Positions 34,240-45,479 are shown, counted from the first letter of the stretch. The stretch is DNA of 64,000 bases from Hemicordylus capensis (GCF_027244095.1 NC_069657.1:146316857-146380856); one strand, 5' to 3'. The notes: generated by a model from the sequence alone, not told the origin. Program-made: numbers and translations.

Positions 34240-34935
34240 TTTCTGTACTGCTTTTCATTAAACTAATCCCAAAGCGGTTTACAGTATAATTAAAACAATG
34301 CAAAATTAAAAGTACAAATATTTAAAAATTTTTTTTTTTAAAAAAATCTCTATTTAAAAGCCTATGTAAAACAGTAACACAAAAGAGCAAAAACAGTTGT
34401 CATATAAAAAGCCTGGGTGGAGAGCTACTTTTTTACTTTTCTCAAAACTGTGATGTAGACTGAGGAGCGGATGCTAGCTGGAAATGCATTCCAAAGCCTG
34501 TGAGCAATAAATGATGAGCAGGCCCTGTCCCGTATGCTCAACAGCTGAGCCTCCCTAACCATAAGCACGCAGAGCAGAGCCCCCTCCAATGTTCTTGTCA
34601 AGTGGGCAGAAACCCTTGGGAGCAGGTGGTCCTTCTGATATCCAGGGCCCAAACTGTTAATTGCTTTAAAGGTCAAAACCATCACCTTGAATTGGACTCT
34701 GAAACAAATTGGTAGCTAGGGCAGCTCTTTCAGAAAGGGTGAAATATAATCCCAACAGACAGCTACAGATAAAATCCTAGCTATCACATTTTGCACTAGC
34801 TGTGGTTTCCAAATATTCTTCAAGGGCAGCCCCATGTAGAAAGTGTTTCAGTAATCCAGCCATGACTTAACTGTGGCCAGATCTGCCTTCTCGAGAAAGG
34901 GAAGCAGCTGGCCCAATAGCCAAAGTTTTGTTATA
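34240..34935 (-). mobile_element. L2-type LINE 3' region
   Basis: Minus-strand frame VLTFKAINSLGPGYQKDHLL then PRVSAHLTRTLEGAL (34685-34560) is like the end of L2-type ORF2 (FKALNGLAPxYL). The rest resembles a 3' region. Diverged; clade call is tentative. Confidence 0.5.
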
Positions 34936-35063
34936 CACTGGGAAAAGCAGAAAAATTAAAGATGTAGCCATGGCTGGCCTTCATTTTCACCTACAGCAAA
35001 AACCAAACACGTTGCAGATCATATGCAGAAGTGTCAGGGGCTAGCAGTCTCTGAAGAGTTATC

Positions 35064-35216
35064 CTCTAGAGCAGGCTTCCCCAACCTGTGGCCCTCCAGA
35101 TGCTGCTGAACTACAGTTCCCATCATCCCAGCCACAATAAGTCATAGCTGGGGGTGATGGGAATTGTAGTTCGGCAACATCTGGAGGGTTGCAGGTTGGG
35201 GAAGCCTGCTCTAGAG
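35064..35216. mobile_element. hAT MITE, CAGGCTTCCCCAACCTG ends (35072-35208), target duplication CTCTAGAG
   Basis: 137 bp, ends CAGGCTTCCCCAACCTGTGG and its inverse, flanked by exact CTCTAGAG (35064-35071, 35209-35216). The arms hold GAACTACAGTTCCCATCATC and an inverse copy. Confidence 0.88.
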
Positions 35217-35297
35217 TCTTGTTAACTTATTCACCACCAGAGGCCTCCTCCTACCCACACAGCCAAACCATTCTCTCACTGAGCCCAGGATTATGTG

Positions 35298-35509
35298 GTC
35301 CTAATCAGTGGTCCCTCTAATTTTTTTCATCTGTGTGCGGAATGAGTTTTGTTCTGGGCAGCAGTATCAAGACAGTGTGTGCACACCTGCATTCAGAATG
35401 GGGCCTTCCTGATTCAACCTGAGCGGGATCTAAACTGAATTAAGCAGACATCCAAGAACTTGTGAGCACGCACACGTGCACACACCTTAGAGGGAACAGT
35501 GGTCCTAAT
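35298..35509 (+). mobile_element. hAT MITE, CAGTGTTCCCTCTAA family (35306-35501)
   Basis: 196 bp, CAGTGGTCCCTCTAA to TTAGAGGGAACAGTG, flanked by exact GTCCTAAT. Lies 90 bp from the previous MITE. Confidence 0.88.
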
Positions 35510-35976
35510 GGCCTATTGCAGCTCACCCACCTGTGCCTTAGACCCAAGACCTGGAGCTTACCGAGCTTCTTGCATTCAATACTTTCCCCTACTTCTGCCA
35601 CCGCCAAGTGCTTGCTATCCAGCTCTTCCTTGTGTCTCTATTGCTTCCTTTCGACTTTTACCTCTTGCTGTTCATGAGCAATAAGAGCACAGATACCAAG
35701 AAATGGAAATGCTGCTCCATCACCTCCTACTATAAAGTGCTACCTCCTGCAGAATGCGGACTTCAGCAACTATTTAAGGGTCAAACGAGACATTGCTAAA
35801 AGCATGTGATTGGGACTAATGCACTTGTTTTTTCTTCAGTGAAGAGCAATCAGATTAGGATCTCCCAGGGATACTATTTGCCCTGGCAAAAGATGGTCCT
35901 ATTGATAGGAATGTATGGTTTTCTACCAGGGGAAAAAGAGCAGCCATAAGGCTAATCTTCCTCCCATTCCATGTTA

Positions 35977-36112
35977 GAGTGCTCCCTCTGACAGGGATTC
36001 CCAGTTGTTGCTGCCTACAACTCCTAGAATCCCCACGCAAAAGCCATTGCAGCTAGGGATTCTGGGAATTGTAGTCAACAACATCTGGGAATCCCTGTTA
36101 GAGGGAACACTG
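35977..36112. mobile_element. hAT-type MITE, AGTGTTCCCTCTAACAGGGA family
   Basis: 136 bp with ends GAGTGCTCCCTCTGACAGGG and CCCTGTTAGAGGGAACACTG. Interior CCTACAACTCCTAGAATCCC and its inverse. No clean duplication. Confidence 0.75.
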
Positions 36113-36119
36113 CATGGGA

Positions 36120-38070
36120 CCCAATCCAGCTGCTACTTTACTGAATAAAAACCAAGCCCACTAGCCCCAAGCACATGGTTAAAATAATATCTAGGTTGAC
36201 CCGAAGACCACACCATTATAACAGTGGCCCTGAAATGCGGCACATAATGCTCCCCTTCTAGGAATACCAAGAGTGTCCAAGGATCAAATATTTCTCAACC
36301 ACTATGAAATATTTTAAATGTGTGAATCGCTGACAGCCAACCAAACCAGTAACTGATTACAGTGTGGATCTTGACAGTTTTTGTAGAGAGGAGAAGGTTA
36401 CAAGTTGTCAAAGGCAGGAATATATGCTTAGCCATTACGAGTTATCGTCTCCAATCATGACATAACAATCACTTCACCACCCTTCCAAATGCTTTTCATT
36501 TGGACCTTTAAGAAATGGCTAGAGAAGTCTGGAAAAGGCTTGCTGTCTAGCCCTCTTTCTGTAGGGATTTTGAAGCTTTGCCTCATTTAGAATTTTTCTC
36601 AGTTTGTACTCTACTACCCTTAGCCAAAGGCAGGTTTATGGAGCCCAATGAGACTATGCTTCTCCAGGTGCAGGAAAGAGTTGGGTGGGTATCACAGGTG
36701 CTGCAGAAGCTCACAGACACCTTCCCATTTTTCTAGTTCCTATAACAAACTCTCTCTAGCCTTCAACCTTTCATGTCATGATGCTTCGGATAATACACTG
36801 GCTCAGCCCCACTGAGTCTGACAGAGAGAGAGAATACATGGCAGACTAATCTTAGAAAGATGGCATTATACTCTTATTGACTGTGCTGTAGCAGTGCTTT
36901 AGAAGACCCTTGCCTGTTTTTTAAATAACTTCGCTCTCATCTGTTTAATGAAGATGCTGCAAGGGCCTCAAGAAAAAGCACAGAATACTTTCTGTTCATG
37001 TTGTTGTGGTTAGTGTTAATAATAAGACTAGTTGTTTCTTTAAACCAAGTATCTCCAGCTGATAACCTGCAGACTAGACTGGATTGGTCTCCAAAGCAAT
37101 TTTATCTGGCTCTTGGGGACTCAAACATATATCAAGGTAAAGTGTTTCACCGGGAAAGGGAAATGTGTTCAAGTTATAACACACATGTAAATGTATATAC
37201 TGCTGCGCAATGCTATGCCTGAGTGCATGGACTCCTCTGTGAAGTGTTCAGTGACAGATGTTGCAAAAAAAAGAATTTACTTGCAAAAATTGTACAATTT
37301 TGACAACTTGCCTTGAAATTCCTATAAAGAACCATAGAACTACTAAGTATGCATATACATACATGCTGGAGGCATTAAAGCTGCCAAAAAAGAGGTATCC
37401 AAATTTAAACTAGACTGAAAAGTGAACCAGTATGCTTATTACACTTTGTCTCAGTTACTGGTGCAGCACTGTTTGTATCATTTAACACTTTTATTGCTGT
37501 TAACAGCACCTGTTTTATTATAGAGTCTGTCCACCCACAAGGAGGTTTGCAAGTGCAGTGATATACACTTTAGGTTCCCAAATCACTGTCTGAATGGCCC
37601 TCAAGAATACAGAGATCAGCCATCCCTTCTGTAGATGATGTAAACAACAAAATCAGCTTCAATTCTGTACTAATATCCAATTCCATATGCATGTTCAGAA
37701 AACTCAGTTCTGCAGTGAGAAGATTAGAAATTAACACAGTGGGTGGGTGTATGTGTGCAGTAGCCAAAAGCTGATGGGTTCGTAGAGAGATTTATCAGGA
37801 GATGCAGAGTTCTCTCCAGGCCACTTCAAGCCTCCTTCTGAATTCTCCATAATCACATTCGGTTTGTAATTTGCTATTGTCAACTTATCTTGTTAGTCTA
37901 AAAACATAAATATATATGAACCAGGTACGGACATATATTTTAATGTAGTAACATCTGTTGGTGTACAAGCAGGCAAGCATTAAAGTCACAGTGTTATACA
38001 TAAATCTTCACCATACAAAAATGTATGTACAAAAAGCATACTTGCCAACACAACCCTGTTTTCCCATACA
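36120..38070. other. FNTB intron 1, no gene recognised
   Basis: AT-rich sequence without a supported exon, gene or delimited repeat. Confidence 0.4.
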
Positions 38071-38071
38071 G

Positions 38072-38165
38072 GTTAATTAATTAATTAATCTATCTATCTA
38101 TCATTTTTTTACACCGCCCAAAACTTACATCTCTGGGCTGTTTACAACAAAATTGAGAAAAAAGG
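38072..38165 (-). mobile_element. L2-type LINE tail with (TTAA)/(TCTA) repeat
   Basis: ACACCGCCCAAAACTTACAT then GGGCTGTTTACAACA is a minus-strand LINE 3' tail next to short tetranucleotide repeats. Confidence 0.45.
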
Positions 38166-38694
38166 GAAAACAGGTACATGTTGGCAGGTATGAAAAAGTA
38201 GGATCAATCATATCTAACTAAAAATATTAATAACTGGAAATAGGCAAGGGTGTGGCTGGCCGGGATAAGAAAGGGTGCACTCCTGCTGAAGGCATCCTGA
38301 ATCCCCATCCCCATCCATCCAGAGATTTTCATGCACAGCAGCACACACATAACTGCCCACAAGAACCCGAAAATATTCATCCAACTTACAGATAGTGATG
38401 GACAGGCCCAGAAAACAGACTAAGTTCAGAAGTGGGGTCTGAATTTATCAAGGTCAGGAAAACTAACATAGATAAAATATTCTTCCCCCATTTCCCCCGT
38501 AATAGTTCTCTTAACAGATACCTGACTTAGACCCATTTAACTCCAATCAGGAAATGGAAAGTGGGCAACTTTGGAAAGACAGAATTGGTAAGGGCATATT
38601 GGTGGCTGGAGGTGTGCAAGGTACCCGAAGAGTCTTTAGAAAAGGCCCAGCATAATCGGTCATGAACTTCCATAGGCAACAGCCCACTTCCTCA

Positions 38695-38832
38695 CCCCGT
38701 CCTTTCGCTTGCCATCTATCCAGCCTGATGAATAGTTTTGTGGGGCTCGAAAGCTCGCTGTTTTTATTAGAAACCCAGAAATATTACCTAGCGTGGATTT
38801 TTGGTCAGATGGACCAACACGGCCAACTACAA
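38695..38832 (+). mobile_element. Penelope-like relic with hammerhead-like core
   Basis: CTGATGA (38725-38731) and CGAAA (38748-38752) match both conserved hammerhead boxes at the usual distance, with a poorly paired stem II between. It ends with AGATGGACCAACACGGCCAA, the 3' motif of the same repeat family. Adjacent to the FNTB promoter. Confidence 0.5.
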
Positions 38833-39063
38833 TTTTGTTGGCCACTTGAAGTGGACGACAATGGCACATATGCGCTGTAGTCTAGTCAACAGATTTAACG
38901 AGCTTGCCAGAGAAACCGAGCACACACGGCACCCCACTTCTCTAGCTGGCCAACAAGGTACTACCAAGCAGCACCAGAGCGACACAATGCGCCCGGGCAT
39001 CGCTCTCCGCGCAGGCAAATCGACTGGACCCCCAGAAGGCACGGCACGCGCGCCCACGCACTG

Positions 39064-39084
39064 CACGCCGGGAGTTGTAGTCCC
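39064..39084 (-). promoter_or_regulatory. ZNF143-type site (ACTACAACTCCC core) beside FNTB exon 1
   Basis: On the minus strand the core ACTACAACTCCCGGC at 39067-39081 is the classic SBS motif bound by ZNF143 (with THAP11/HCFC1) at many housekeeping promoters. It sits about 40 bp inside intron 1, where such sites are often found. The motif is seen; binding is inferred. Confidence 0.55.
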
Positions 39085-39119
39085 GCTGCAAGAGAAGCAG
39101 GGGCGGTTCCCCGCGCCTC

Positions 39120-39445
39120 ACCTGCTCAACCGAGGTGAGGGTCTCAACCCCGTCCTCCTCTAGCCTCTCCCGACCGGGTTCCATGCCACCGCCACGGCGG
39201 TGGTGATGGTGGTGGTGGCGGCGTCTGTCGGCGCCAGGGTGGGTAGAGGCAGCAGCCGCCATGATCCCAGACTAAAGAGTCGTTCACTCCGTGCAACGGG
39301 AGCTGCCCATCCGAGGAGCACAGTGCTAAAGCCCGGCTACGGCAGCTTGTTGGGGACATATAACGACGCCGTGCTCCAGCTTTGCTAAAATCTGCTTTAC
39401 GGGGCTGGTGGCGGCGTCGGTGACTCACTACCGCCCTCACGTGGC
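39120..39445 (-). promoter_or_regulatory. FNTB: FNTB CpG-rich promoter region
   Basis: GC- and CpG-dense DNA surrounds FNTB exon 1 and runs about 180 bp upstream of the ATG, with no TATA box. It carries a TGACTCA motif (AP-1 type) at 39421-39427 and a CACGTG E-box at 39438-39443. The region is free of mobile elements. The transcription start is not visible and is inferred to lie in the first few tens of bases upstream of 39262. Confidence 0.65.
39122..39262 (-). CDS. FNTB: FNTB coding exon 1 (residues 1-47)
   Basis: The start ATG is preceded by GCCGCC on the coding strand, in reverse a good Kozak context. The exon encodes an Ala-rich start, a run of six histidines made by a GGT/ATG trinucleotide repeat, and then the conserved VETLTSVEQ block that matches VETVTSIEQ of mammals. 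It ends in CAG followed by GTGAGG, in phase 0. A second in-frame Met at residue 27 (MEPGRERLEED) could be an alternative start. The His run is a slippage-prone repeat, so its length may vary between individuals. Confidence 0.93.
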
Positions 39446-41167
39446 GTCTATTTTAACCAGCTGTCTATGGTTAAGTAAGGCCTCAAGGGGGAAGGTGGGA
39501 TAAGGCAAGCAACAAGTCGACCCTCTGACCCCCTGGCGGAAAGCCTTCGCGCTGTCTCTCTGGCGCAATGCGCCTTGCTTTGCACGGTAGAGGAAAGAGT
39601 AAGGCTTCCCCAGCCCAGAACTTCGCTACAAATTTGTTCATGCTCAACGAAGTTTTTTTTTCCCCTTCCACAAATTAACTTTGTTGCTTTTTAGCGCGTT
39701 TTTGCTCGGACGTGAATGCGCTGAGCAGACTATATTTTCTGGCATTCTCTATTCAGCCTGCACTGAGATGCAGTTCTCTTCCCCCCATGATGTGGGCAGG
39801 TGGTGTGTGGGAAGGAAGAGAGACTCTCACGGTTCGAAATGGAGCAATCTTGCTTTACGGCTATGCTTTTCCTTCATCTTGTTCGCAGACTCATTGCAAG
39901 CAAGCTTAGGCGGAGGCCAGGCTGTCTGTGGACTGAAGGGAATTTCCCTCCGTATAGGAAACGCTTCTTTGATGGAGGAGAAGAGGGAGTTTTGTTTAAA
40001 ACAAGGGAAAATTCCCAGCTGGCAGTTTCAATGGAGTTGTAGTTCTGCATCGGATTCTGTTGCTGCAAACCATATTCTGAGTGAAGGTTACTTTCCTCTC
40101 ACAGTTCTGCTTTCTTCCATGGGTATATCTTCATTGATCTGCATGCAGAAGAGAAACAGTTCCCACATGCCGTGGTTCTCATTGACTTCTTTTTTTGTAC
40201 TCATGTAACTATTTTCTAGTAGGGTAGAAAGTAGCCAATTAGTTGTCTGTAACCCCTTCTCCCCACCCACCCCATTGTTCCCACCTCCCCACAGTGCTTA
40301 TCAATTCATGGACCTGTGCAGAAAGAGGGAAGTTGACTCAAGCTTACTTCTGACTTATTAAGCTTCTGTTGCATACCCCATTTCCCCAGATTAAGAATTT
40401 TTATTAGGCACTATGTGATTTACAACTTGGCCATTTCCGTCCCCCAAGTATCCCCCTCCTCTCCCACCTTACCTGCCCCGGGTCAGCCTCCCCTCCCCAA
40501 ACCCACATTCTACCTCTCATGCCAGCTGACATACTCCCCTTCTGCCGAACCTTCTCTGACTCCCATGGAGCTTGCAATGAAGTAGGGCTGTTGTCTGAGC
40601 ACAACTGCGCTGGTTAGAGCTGCCTCTGTTTTCCAAGCAGCAGCAGAATTTAGATGTGCTTTTTAGTGGACATTGTTGCTGCTCAATAAATATAAAGATA
40701 AAGAAGCTGAATTTCCCCAGGAAATTCCAGTGCTTGTGCGGGAAAGGGTTGTATCCTAGGTCCATATCGTATCCTCAGGTACCATGGCAGTCTGTGTCCA
40801 CTTTGATTTCTCCCTAACAATCAAGCACAGTCAGAACTAGAACCAGAACAAAGTAATTATGTTTGTACTCCTGCAGCTTGTTGGTCACAAGGAGCTGATT
40901 CTTTGTATATTTTATCAGTACTAGTGTGCATGCCGTGTTGCTTGACCCAGAAAGGTAAATGTCTGCCTGTGTAAAGGGAACAGTGTAGAGAACGCTTCCT
41001 TTTTCAGGAGTGGAAATGAGGGCACTGCCATAGAGAACTGCCATAGCAACCAATGTGAATACTGACAGACTCGGAGAAGAAACACACCTCTATATTATTA
41101 ATTCTAGAGATTCATATACAGATTTTCAAAAAAGGATCCAGAAGGGATCTGGGAAATTAAAGGCCAC
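39445..41167. other. Intergenic, no gene recognised
   Basis: Mostly unique sequence upstream of FNTB. An open frame of 175 codons at 39681-40208 has no recognisable domain and is judged to be chance. Confidence 0.4.
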
Positions 41168-41402
41168 TTAAGTGGTGGAGCAGGGAAATGCTTGACTAAC
41201 AAGCAGAAGGTTGCCGGTTCAAATCCCTGCTAGTGGAAACACCTATATTGGGCATCAGTGATATAGGAAGATGCTGAAAGGCATCATCTCATACTGCACG
41301 GGAGGAGGCAATGGTAAACCCCTCCTGTATTCTACTAAAGACAACCACAGGGCTCTGTGGGGGCCAGGAGTAGAAATTGACTTGGCAGCACACTACCTTT
41401 AG
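41168..41402 (+). mobile_element. Sauria-type SINE
   Basis: A box GTGGTGGAGCAGGGAAATGC, B box GGTTGCCGGTTCAAATCCCT, body GATATAGGAAGATGCTGAAA and GGCAATGGTAAACCCCTCCT, and a BovB-like 3' end GGCCAGGAGTAGAAATTGAC. About 235 bp. Confidence 0.85.
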
Positions 41403-41409
41403 TTAACTT

Positions 41410-43147
41410 CAGTGCCAAGTAAATTGATGAAAAAAAGGTTACCTAAGGACAAAACTGTTAAACATATAGAAGAACGAGCCCTGCTGACGGAGAACCAGCA
41501 TGGCATTTGCAAGGGCCTCACTAACCTTTTGGAGTTCTTTGAGAGTGAACAGGCATGTGGATAAAGGTGATCCAGTTGACATAGAGGCTGTTCACACGCG
41601 CATGCAAAACCAGGCTAAGGGAGCCCAGCGTGGTTTTGCACGCTTGTGTGAGGCACCGGGTTTGCGGCTGATCCTGGTGGCTGCACGGCAGCAAACCCAC
41701 CTACTGAGCCACCCAGTTAAACGAAATTAAGGGAGCGAGTGCTCCCTTAACCTCATTTTTTTAAGCATGTGAATAGCCACGGCACAATCGGGGGAGGGGG
41801 GATCCCAGTAATGTACCATGTATTCATGCGGTACATTATTGGGGCTCTGGGGGCAGGGTGATGCACAGCAACGTGTCTTGGCATCCCAGCACCCTGATCC
41901 TGGGAACTGCTGCGGGAGTTGCTGCTTGTCTGGGTGGGCAATCTGCCCGCCCAGGGACTTCAAGCTGATTGCTTGCAGGGGAGGTACGTTAAACTCTCCT
42001 TCCCTGCAGACCGCCTACAAGCTCTTCTCAAGGATCATGAGGAGAGCTCTACTGTATACTTGGACTTCCAAAAAGCTTTTGACAAAGTTCCCCACCAAAG
42101 GCTCTTGAGTAAACTTAGCAGTCATGGGATAAGGGGACAAGTGCATGTGTGGATTGGTAACTGGTTGGAGAACAGGGTAGGAATAAATGGACAGTTTTCA
42201 CAATGGAGAGAAGTAAAAAGTAGAGACCCCCAGAGATCTGTACTGGGACCACTGCTCTTTAACTTGTTCATAGATTATCTAGAAGCTGGGATAAGCAGCG
42301 AAGTGGCCAAATTTGCAGATGACACTAAACCCCAACTTCACATATATGTTGATGGGATCTGAGCTGTCGGTGACTGACCAGGAGAGAGATCTTGGTGGAT
42401 AGCTCATTGAAAGTGTCAACTCAGTTAGTACAAGGCAGTGGTGAAAAAGGCAAATTCTATGCCAGGGATCATTAGGAAGGGGATTGAAAATAAAAATGCT
42501 AATGTTATAATGCCCTTATACAAATCTGTGATGCGGGCACATCTGGAGTACTGCATACAGTTCTGGTCACCATATCTTAAGGAAAAGGTGCAAAAGAGGG
42601 CAACCAAGATGATCAGGGGCCTGGAGAACCTTCATTATGAGGCAAGTCTATAGCATCTGGGACTCTTTTGTTTGGAAAAGACGTGACTAAGGAGAGACAT
42701 AATAGAGGTGCATAAAATTATACACAGAATAAAGAGAGTGGACAGAGATAAATGTTTCTCCATCTCTCACAACACTTGAACCAGGAGTCATCCCATGGAA
42801 CTGAAGGTTGGGAAATTTAGGACTGACAAGAGGAAGTACTTTTTCACACAACACATAATCTATGGAATTCTTTGCCATGGGATGTGGTGATGGCCACTAG
42901 TTTGGATGGCTTTAAAAGGGGCTTCAGCAAATGCATGGAGGACAAGTCTTTCAATGGCTACTAGTCTGGAGGCTGGAGGTTACCTCCAGCCTCAGAGGCA
43001 CGATGCCTCTCTATACCATTTTCAGGGGAGCAAGAGAAAGGGCATGCCCTCGCCTCTTGCCCGTGGGCTCCCCAGAGGCTTCAGGTGGGCCACTGTGTGA
43101 AAACAGGATGCTGGACTAGACCCAGCAGCGTTGTTCTTATGTTCTTA
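41410..43147 (+). mobile_element. CR1/L3-type LINE copy C, interrupted at about 41584-42045
   Basis: 41410-41583 reads KLMKKRLPKDKTVKHIEERA and LLTENQHGICK-like sequence; the frame resumes at about 42046 with VYLDFQKAFDKVPHQRLLSK, SSHGIRGQVHVWIGNWLENR and EVAKFADDTK, where the FADD box is intact. It runs to the 3' end CAGGATGCTGGACTAGACCC then TTGTTCTTATGTTCTTATG at 43147. The insertion in between is described separately. 5'-truncated and broken by frameshifts. Confidence 0.82.
41584..42045. mobile_element. Unclassified insertion inside CR1/L3 copy C
   Basis: About 460 bp of higher GC sequence starting AGGCTGTTCACACGCGCATG separates GTTGACAT from GTATACTTGG of the reverse transcriptase. It includes a short inverted pair GGGAGCGAGTGCTCCC. 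A related-looking stretch with GTTAGCGGAGCGAGC is at 45480-45760. Ends and target duplication are not clear. Confidence 0.5.
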
Positions 43148-43499
43148 TGAAGGTGGGTCCCATTGTTTCCAGGTGGCTCTGTGACGAATGGGAAAAAGTG
43201 TTCATTTTGCTGTCCTATAGCAAATGTGATGTATAGACTTGATAAAAGATTAGAGCTCTTCTGCAACGCTCCGTCAAACATGCAGATAGCAGCCTTGATC
43301 CTTCGCCTTGGAATACTGTGCTCAGCTGGCCCACTTCGGGAGCAACACAATGATCAGCTCAGGGAGGGATGAGTTTGGCTGTAAAATAGGGTTATTCCGA
43401 ACCCGCTTGAAGTCAGTGATCAATCACTACTGCTAACACCAGACTTGATTAGCAGAATACAGGGTACTTTAATACAAAAAGTATATTATAATAATTAAT

Positions 43500-43700
43500 A
43501 ACCAACAACTTTGTTTGTTAGCCACCCCTAACAGATTGTTTTCTGGGCGGCTCACAACACAGCATTAAAACATCAAGTAAAAACACACAACATGTGAAAT
43601 CACAACACACTGAAACAAAAACAAATAAACCAAAAAAAGTACAATATAAAACAATTTAATTTTTTTATTTTAAAAAATCAGTTTTTAAAACCCAACATGC
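43500..43700 (-). mobile_element. L2-type LINE tail
   Basis: GTTAGCCACCCCTAACAGAT then TGGGCGGCTCACAACACAGC is a minus-strand LINE 3' end followed by A-rich sequence. Confidence 0.45.
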
Positions 43701-44690
43701 TCTTAAGAATTTACTTAGAAGTAAATACCACTGAGTTAAATTGGGCTTACTCCCTAGTAAACATGTCAAGAACTGCTACCTAAAGCAGTGTGTGGTGTGT
43801 GTGTGTGTAGGGCTGTCTATAAAATATGTCATAGGTTTTAAGGCCTTCACTACTCTCTCTTTACTACAGCTTCGCTATCCTCTTTTCATCCCTTGATGTA
43901 TGACTAGAGGTAGTCCCATCCTGCAATGCACAGAAAATAAAGTGCAATATGCAAAGTACAGAGTATATGTTCAGTTTAAGAATTGGTATCTCCTGCTTTC
44001 TGTTCCGTATTTGCCACATTCACAAATGGCACAAGTAGTAGAAGATGTGTGTCAAGGAACTGCCATGCTAACCCAAAACCTCTGTGCTCCTGAGGCAGTG
44101 CCAAATGCTGCCTTTTGTGAATGCACCCTTCTCCCCTCTTTCCCTTTTTTTTCAGGTGGCAGTGATAGCCATTGCTGTTTGACTTCATGCATTCACATGC
44201 ACACATACTTTCCCTCCTTTGTCGGGGCAATAGCCACCACCATGCAACACATCTATGTCCTCCTCCTCCTCTCTTGTGATTATGAAAAGGGGGAAGAAGT
44301 GGAAAGGGAGATGATGAAAGGGTAGTAGAGTAGTGGAGATGCTCTTTCTGCCCTTTCTCTAGAGTAATGGAGATGCTGTGCCACTGCTTGGCAGAGTTGC
44401 TCTGATGGTGATGGTGGGGTGACTGAAGGAGGCAGGCAAAACAGCAGGTAAATCTTGCCGCCCCTCTGACACCCCAATAATCTGCCACTTAAAGTGACTG
44501 CCTCATCTTGCCTCATGGAAGGACTGTCCCTGGTAAGAAAATATGCTCTTTACTGTCATTTGTGACAGTCCTGTAGTTTTTCCCCAGTGAGACGTGCTGC
44601 CAAGTAAAAGTGCTAGTAGCCTTCAGTTTAATTCCAAACTGCATTTTACCTCTTATTTAATCCACAGTTAGGTGGATTTTTCAGTGAAGT
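43700..44690. other. Intergenic, no gene recognised
   Basis: Unique-looking sequence. A 170-codon open frame on the minus strand (43976-44488) shows no known domain. Confidence 0.4.
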
Positions 44691-44699
44691 ATAATTACA

Positions 44700-44830
44700 T
44701 TCCTTTTTTAAAAGACTGTGATCCCTTTGGAGACAGGGAGATTTTATTTAATTTATTTTATTTATTTATATCTATGCAAACCACTTTGAAACTTTTGTTG
44801 AAAAGCGGTATATGAATATTCATCGTATTT
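44700..44830 (+). mobile_element. L2-type LINE 3' end
   Basis: ACTGTGATCCCTTTGGAGAC then CTATGCAAACCACTTTGAAA and GAAAAGCGGTATATGAATAT. Confidence 0.55.
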
Positions 44831-44997
44831 GTATTCCTTCCTGCCCCACACTTCTTTCACCAGTCCTGAGTCCTGTTAACATATTCCAATTGTGTCTAAC
44901 CTGTGCCACCAGGAAACAGGACTGGAATTGGTTTGTAGTGACACAGACATTGTTCTTTAACCCACATCTAAGTGTACCACCTTCTTAGACATAAACA

Positions 44998-45088
44998 AAA
45001 GATGCTGTTGCCTATGAAAGCTCATAGCATAATGCACACCAGTTGGTCTTTAAGGTGCCACAGCTTTTTCTCTCTTTTGGGGATCTTC
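44998..45088 (+). mobile_element. Penelope-like relic
   Basis: GATGCTGTTGCCTATGAAAG then TTGGTCTTTAAGGTGCCACA resembles the tail of the relics at 33601 and 38695. The hammerhead core is degraded. Confidence 0.4.
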
Positions 45089-45106
45089 AGTAATTCCTCT
45101 CAGCAT

Positions 45107-45108
<2 letters not shown>

Positions 45109-45156
<48 letters not shown>
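45109..45156. repeat. (CA)n microsatellite
   Basis: About 24 CA units. Confidence 0.95.
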
Positions 45157-45157
<1 letters not shown>

Positions 45158-45479
45158 AACGTCCCCCCACCCCCAGTTTGCCTGTTAAATATGGGAGTTA
45201 ATCTTGAATCCAGAGTCCTCTGTGGGGAGGGGGTAAATACAAGTATAACCTGTATTTAACCTCTGTCTTTTAAGGCATTGTCTTAAATTCAGAGTCGCTT
45301 TCTAGTTGGGTAAATACAGTATTAAAATATGGCATATATTTCATCATACAGTTCACTACTGTTTTTTAAAAATGACACGATAGATGTCAGCATAATTCTT
45401 GGTTCTGGGAAGCAGCCATTTCTGTAGCATGCTGTATTGGAGTGTGTACCAGCACCGAGTTGTGGATTACTGACAGAGA

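Larger units (their letters stand above)
11099..39262 (-). other. FNTB: FNTB gene: protein farnesyltransferase subunit beta, 12 coding exons
   Basis: This is the catalytic, zinc-binding beta subunit of protein farnesyltransferase. With the alpha subunit (FNTA) it transfers a 15-carbon farnesyl group to the cysteine of C-terminal CAAX boxes on Ras, lamins and other proteins in the cytosol. I placed twelve exons by eye on the minus strand. All introns are GT-AG, phases join throughout, and the total is 1287 bp, giving 428 residues (human about 437). Residues known in the mammalian enzyme are all present one position earlier: His247, Arg290, Lys293, Tyr299 for diphosphate and substrate, and Asp296, Cys298, His361 for zinc. 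The N-terminal 30 residues differ from mammals, as is usual for this family. Introns 1 to 11 are rich in SINEs and DNA elements, but no exon is broken. RAB15 lies upstream on the other strand, as in mammals. A transcript would settle the UTRs. Confidence 0.97.

Noticed and set aside
39681-40208. 175-codon open frame upstream of FNTB
   Set aside because: No recognised domain, no codon signature and no splice or promoter context; within the length expected by chance.
43976-44488. 170-codon open frame on the minus strand
   Set aside because: His/Ser-rich low-complexity reading with no domain; the other strand is equally open.
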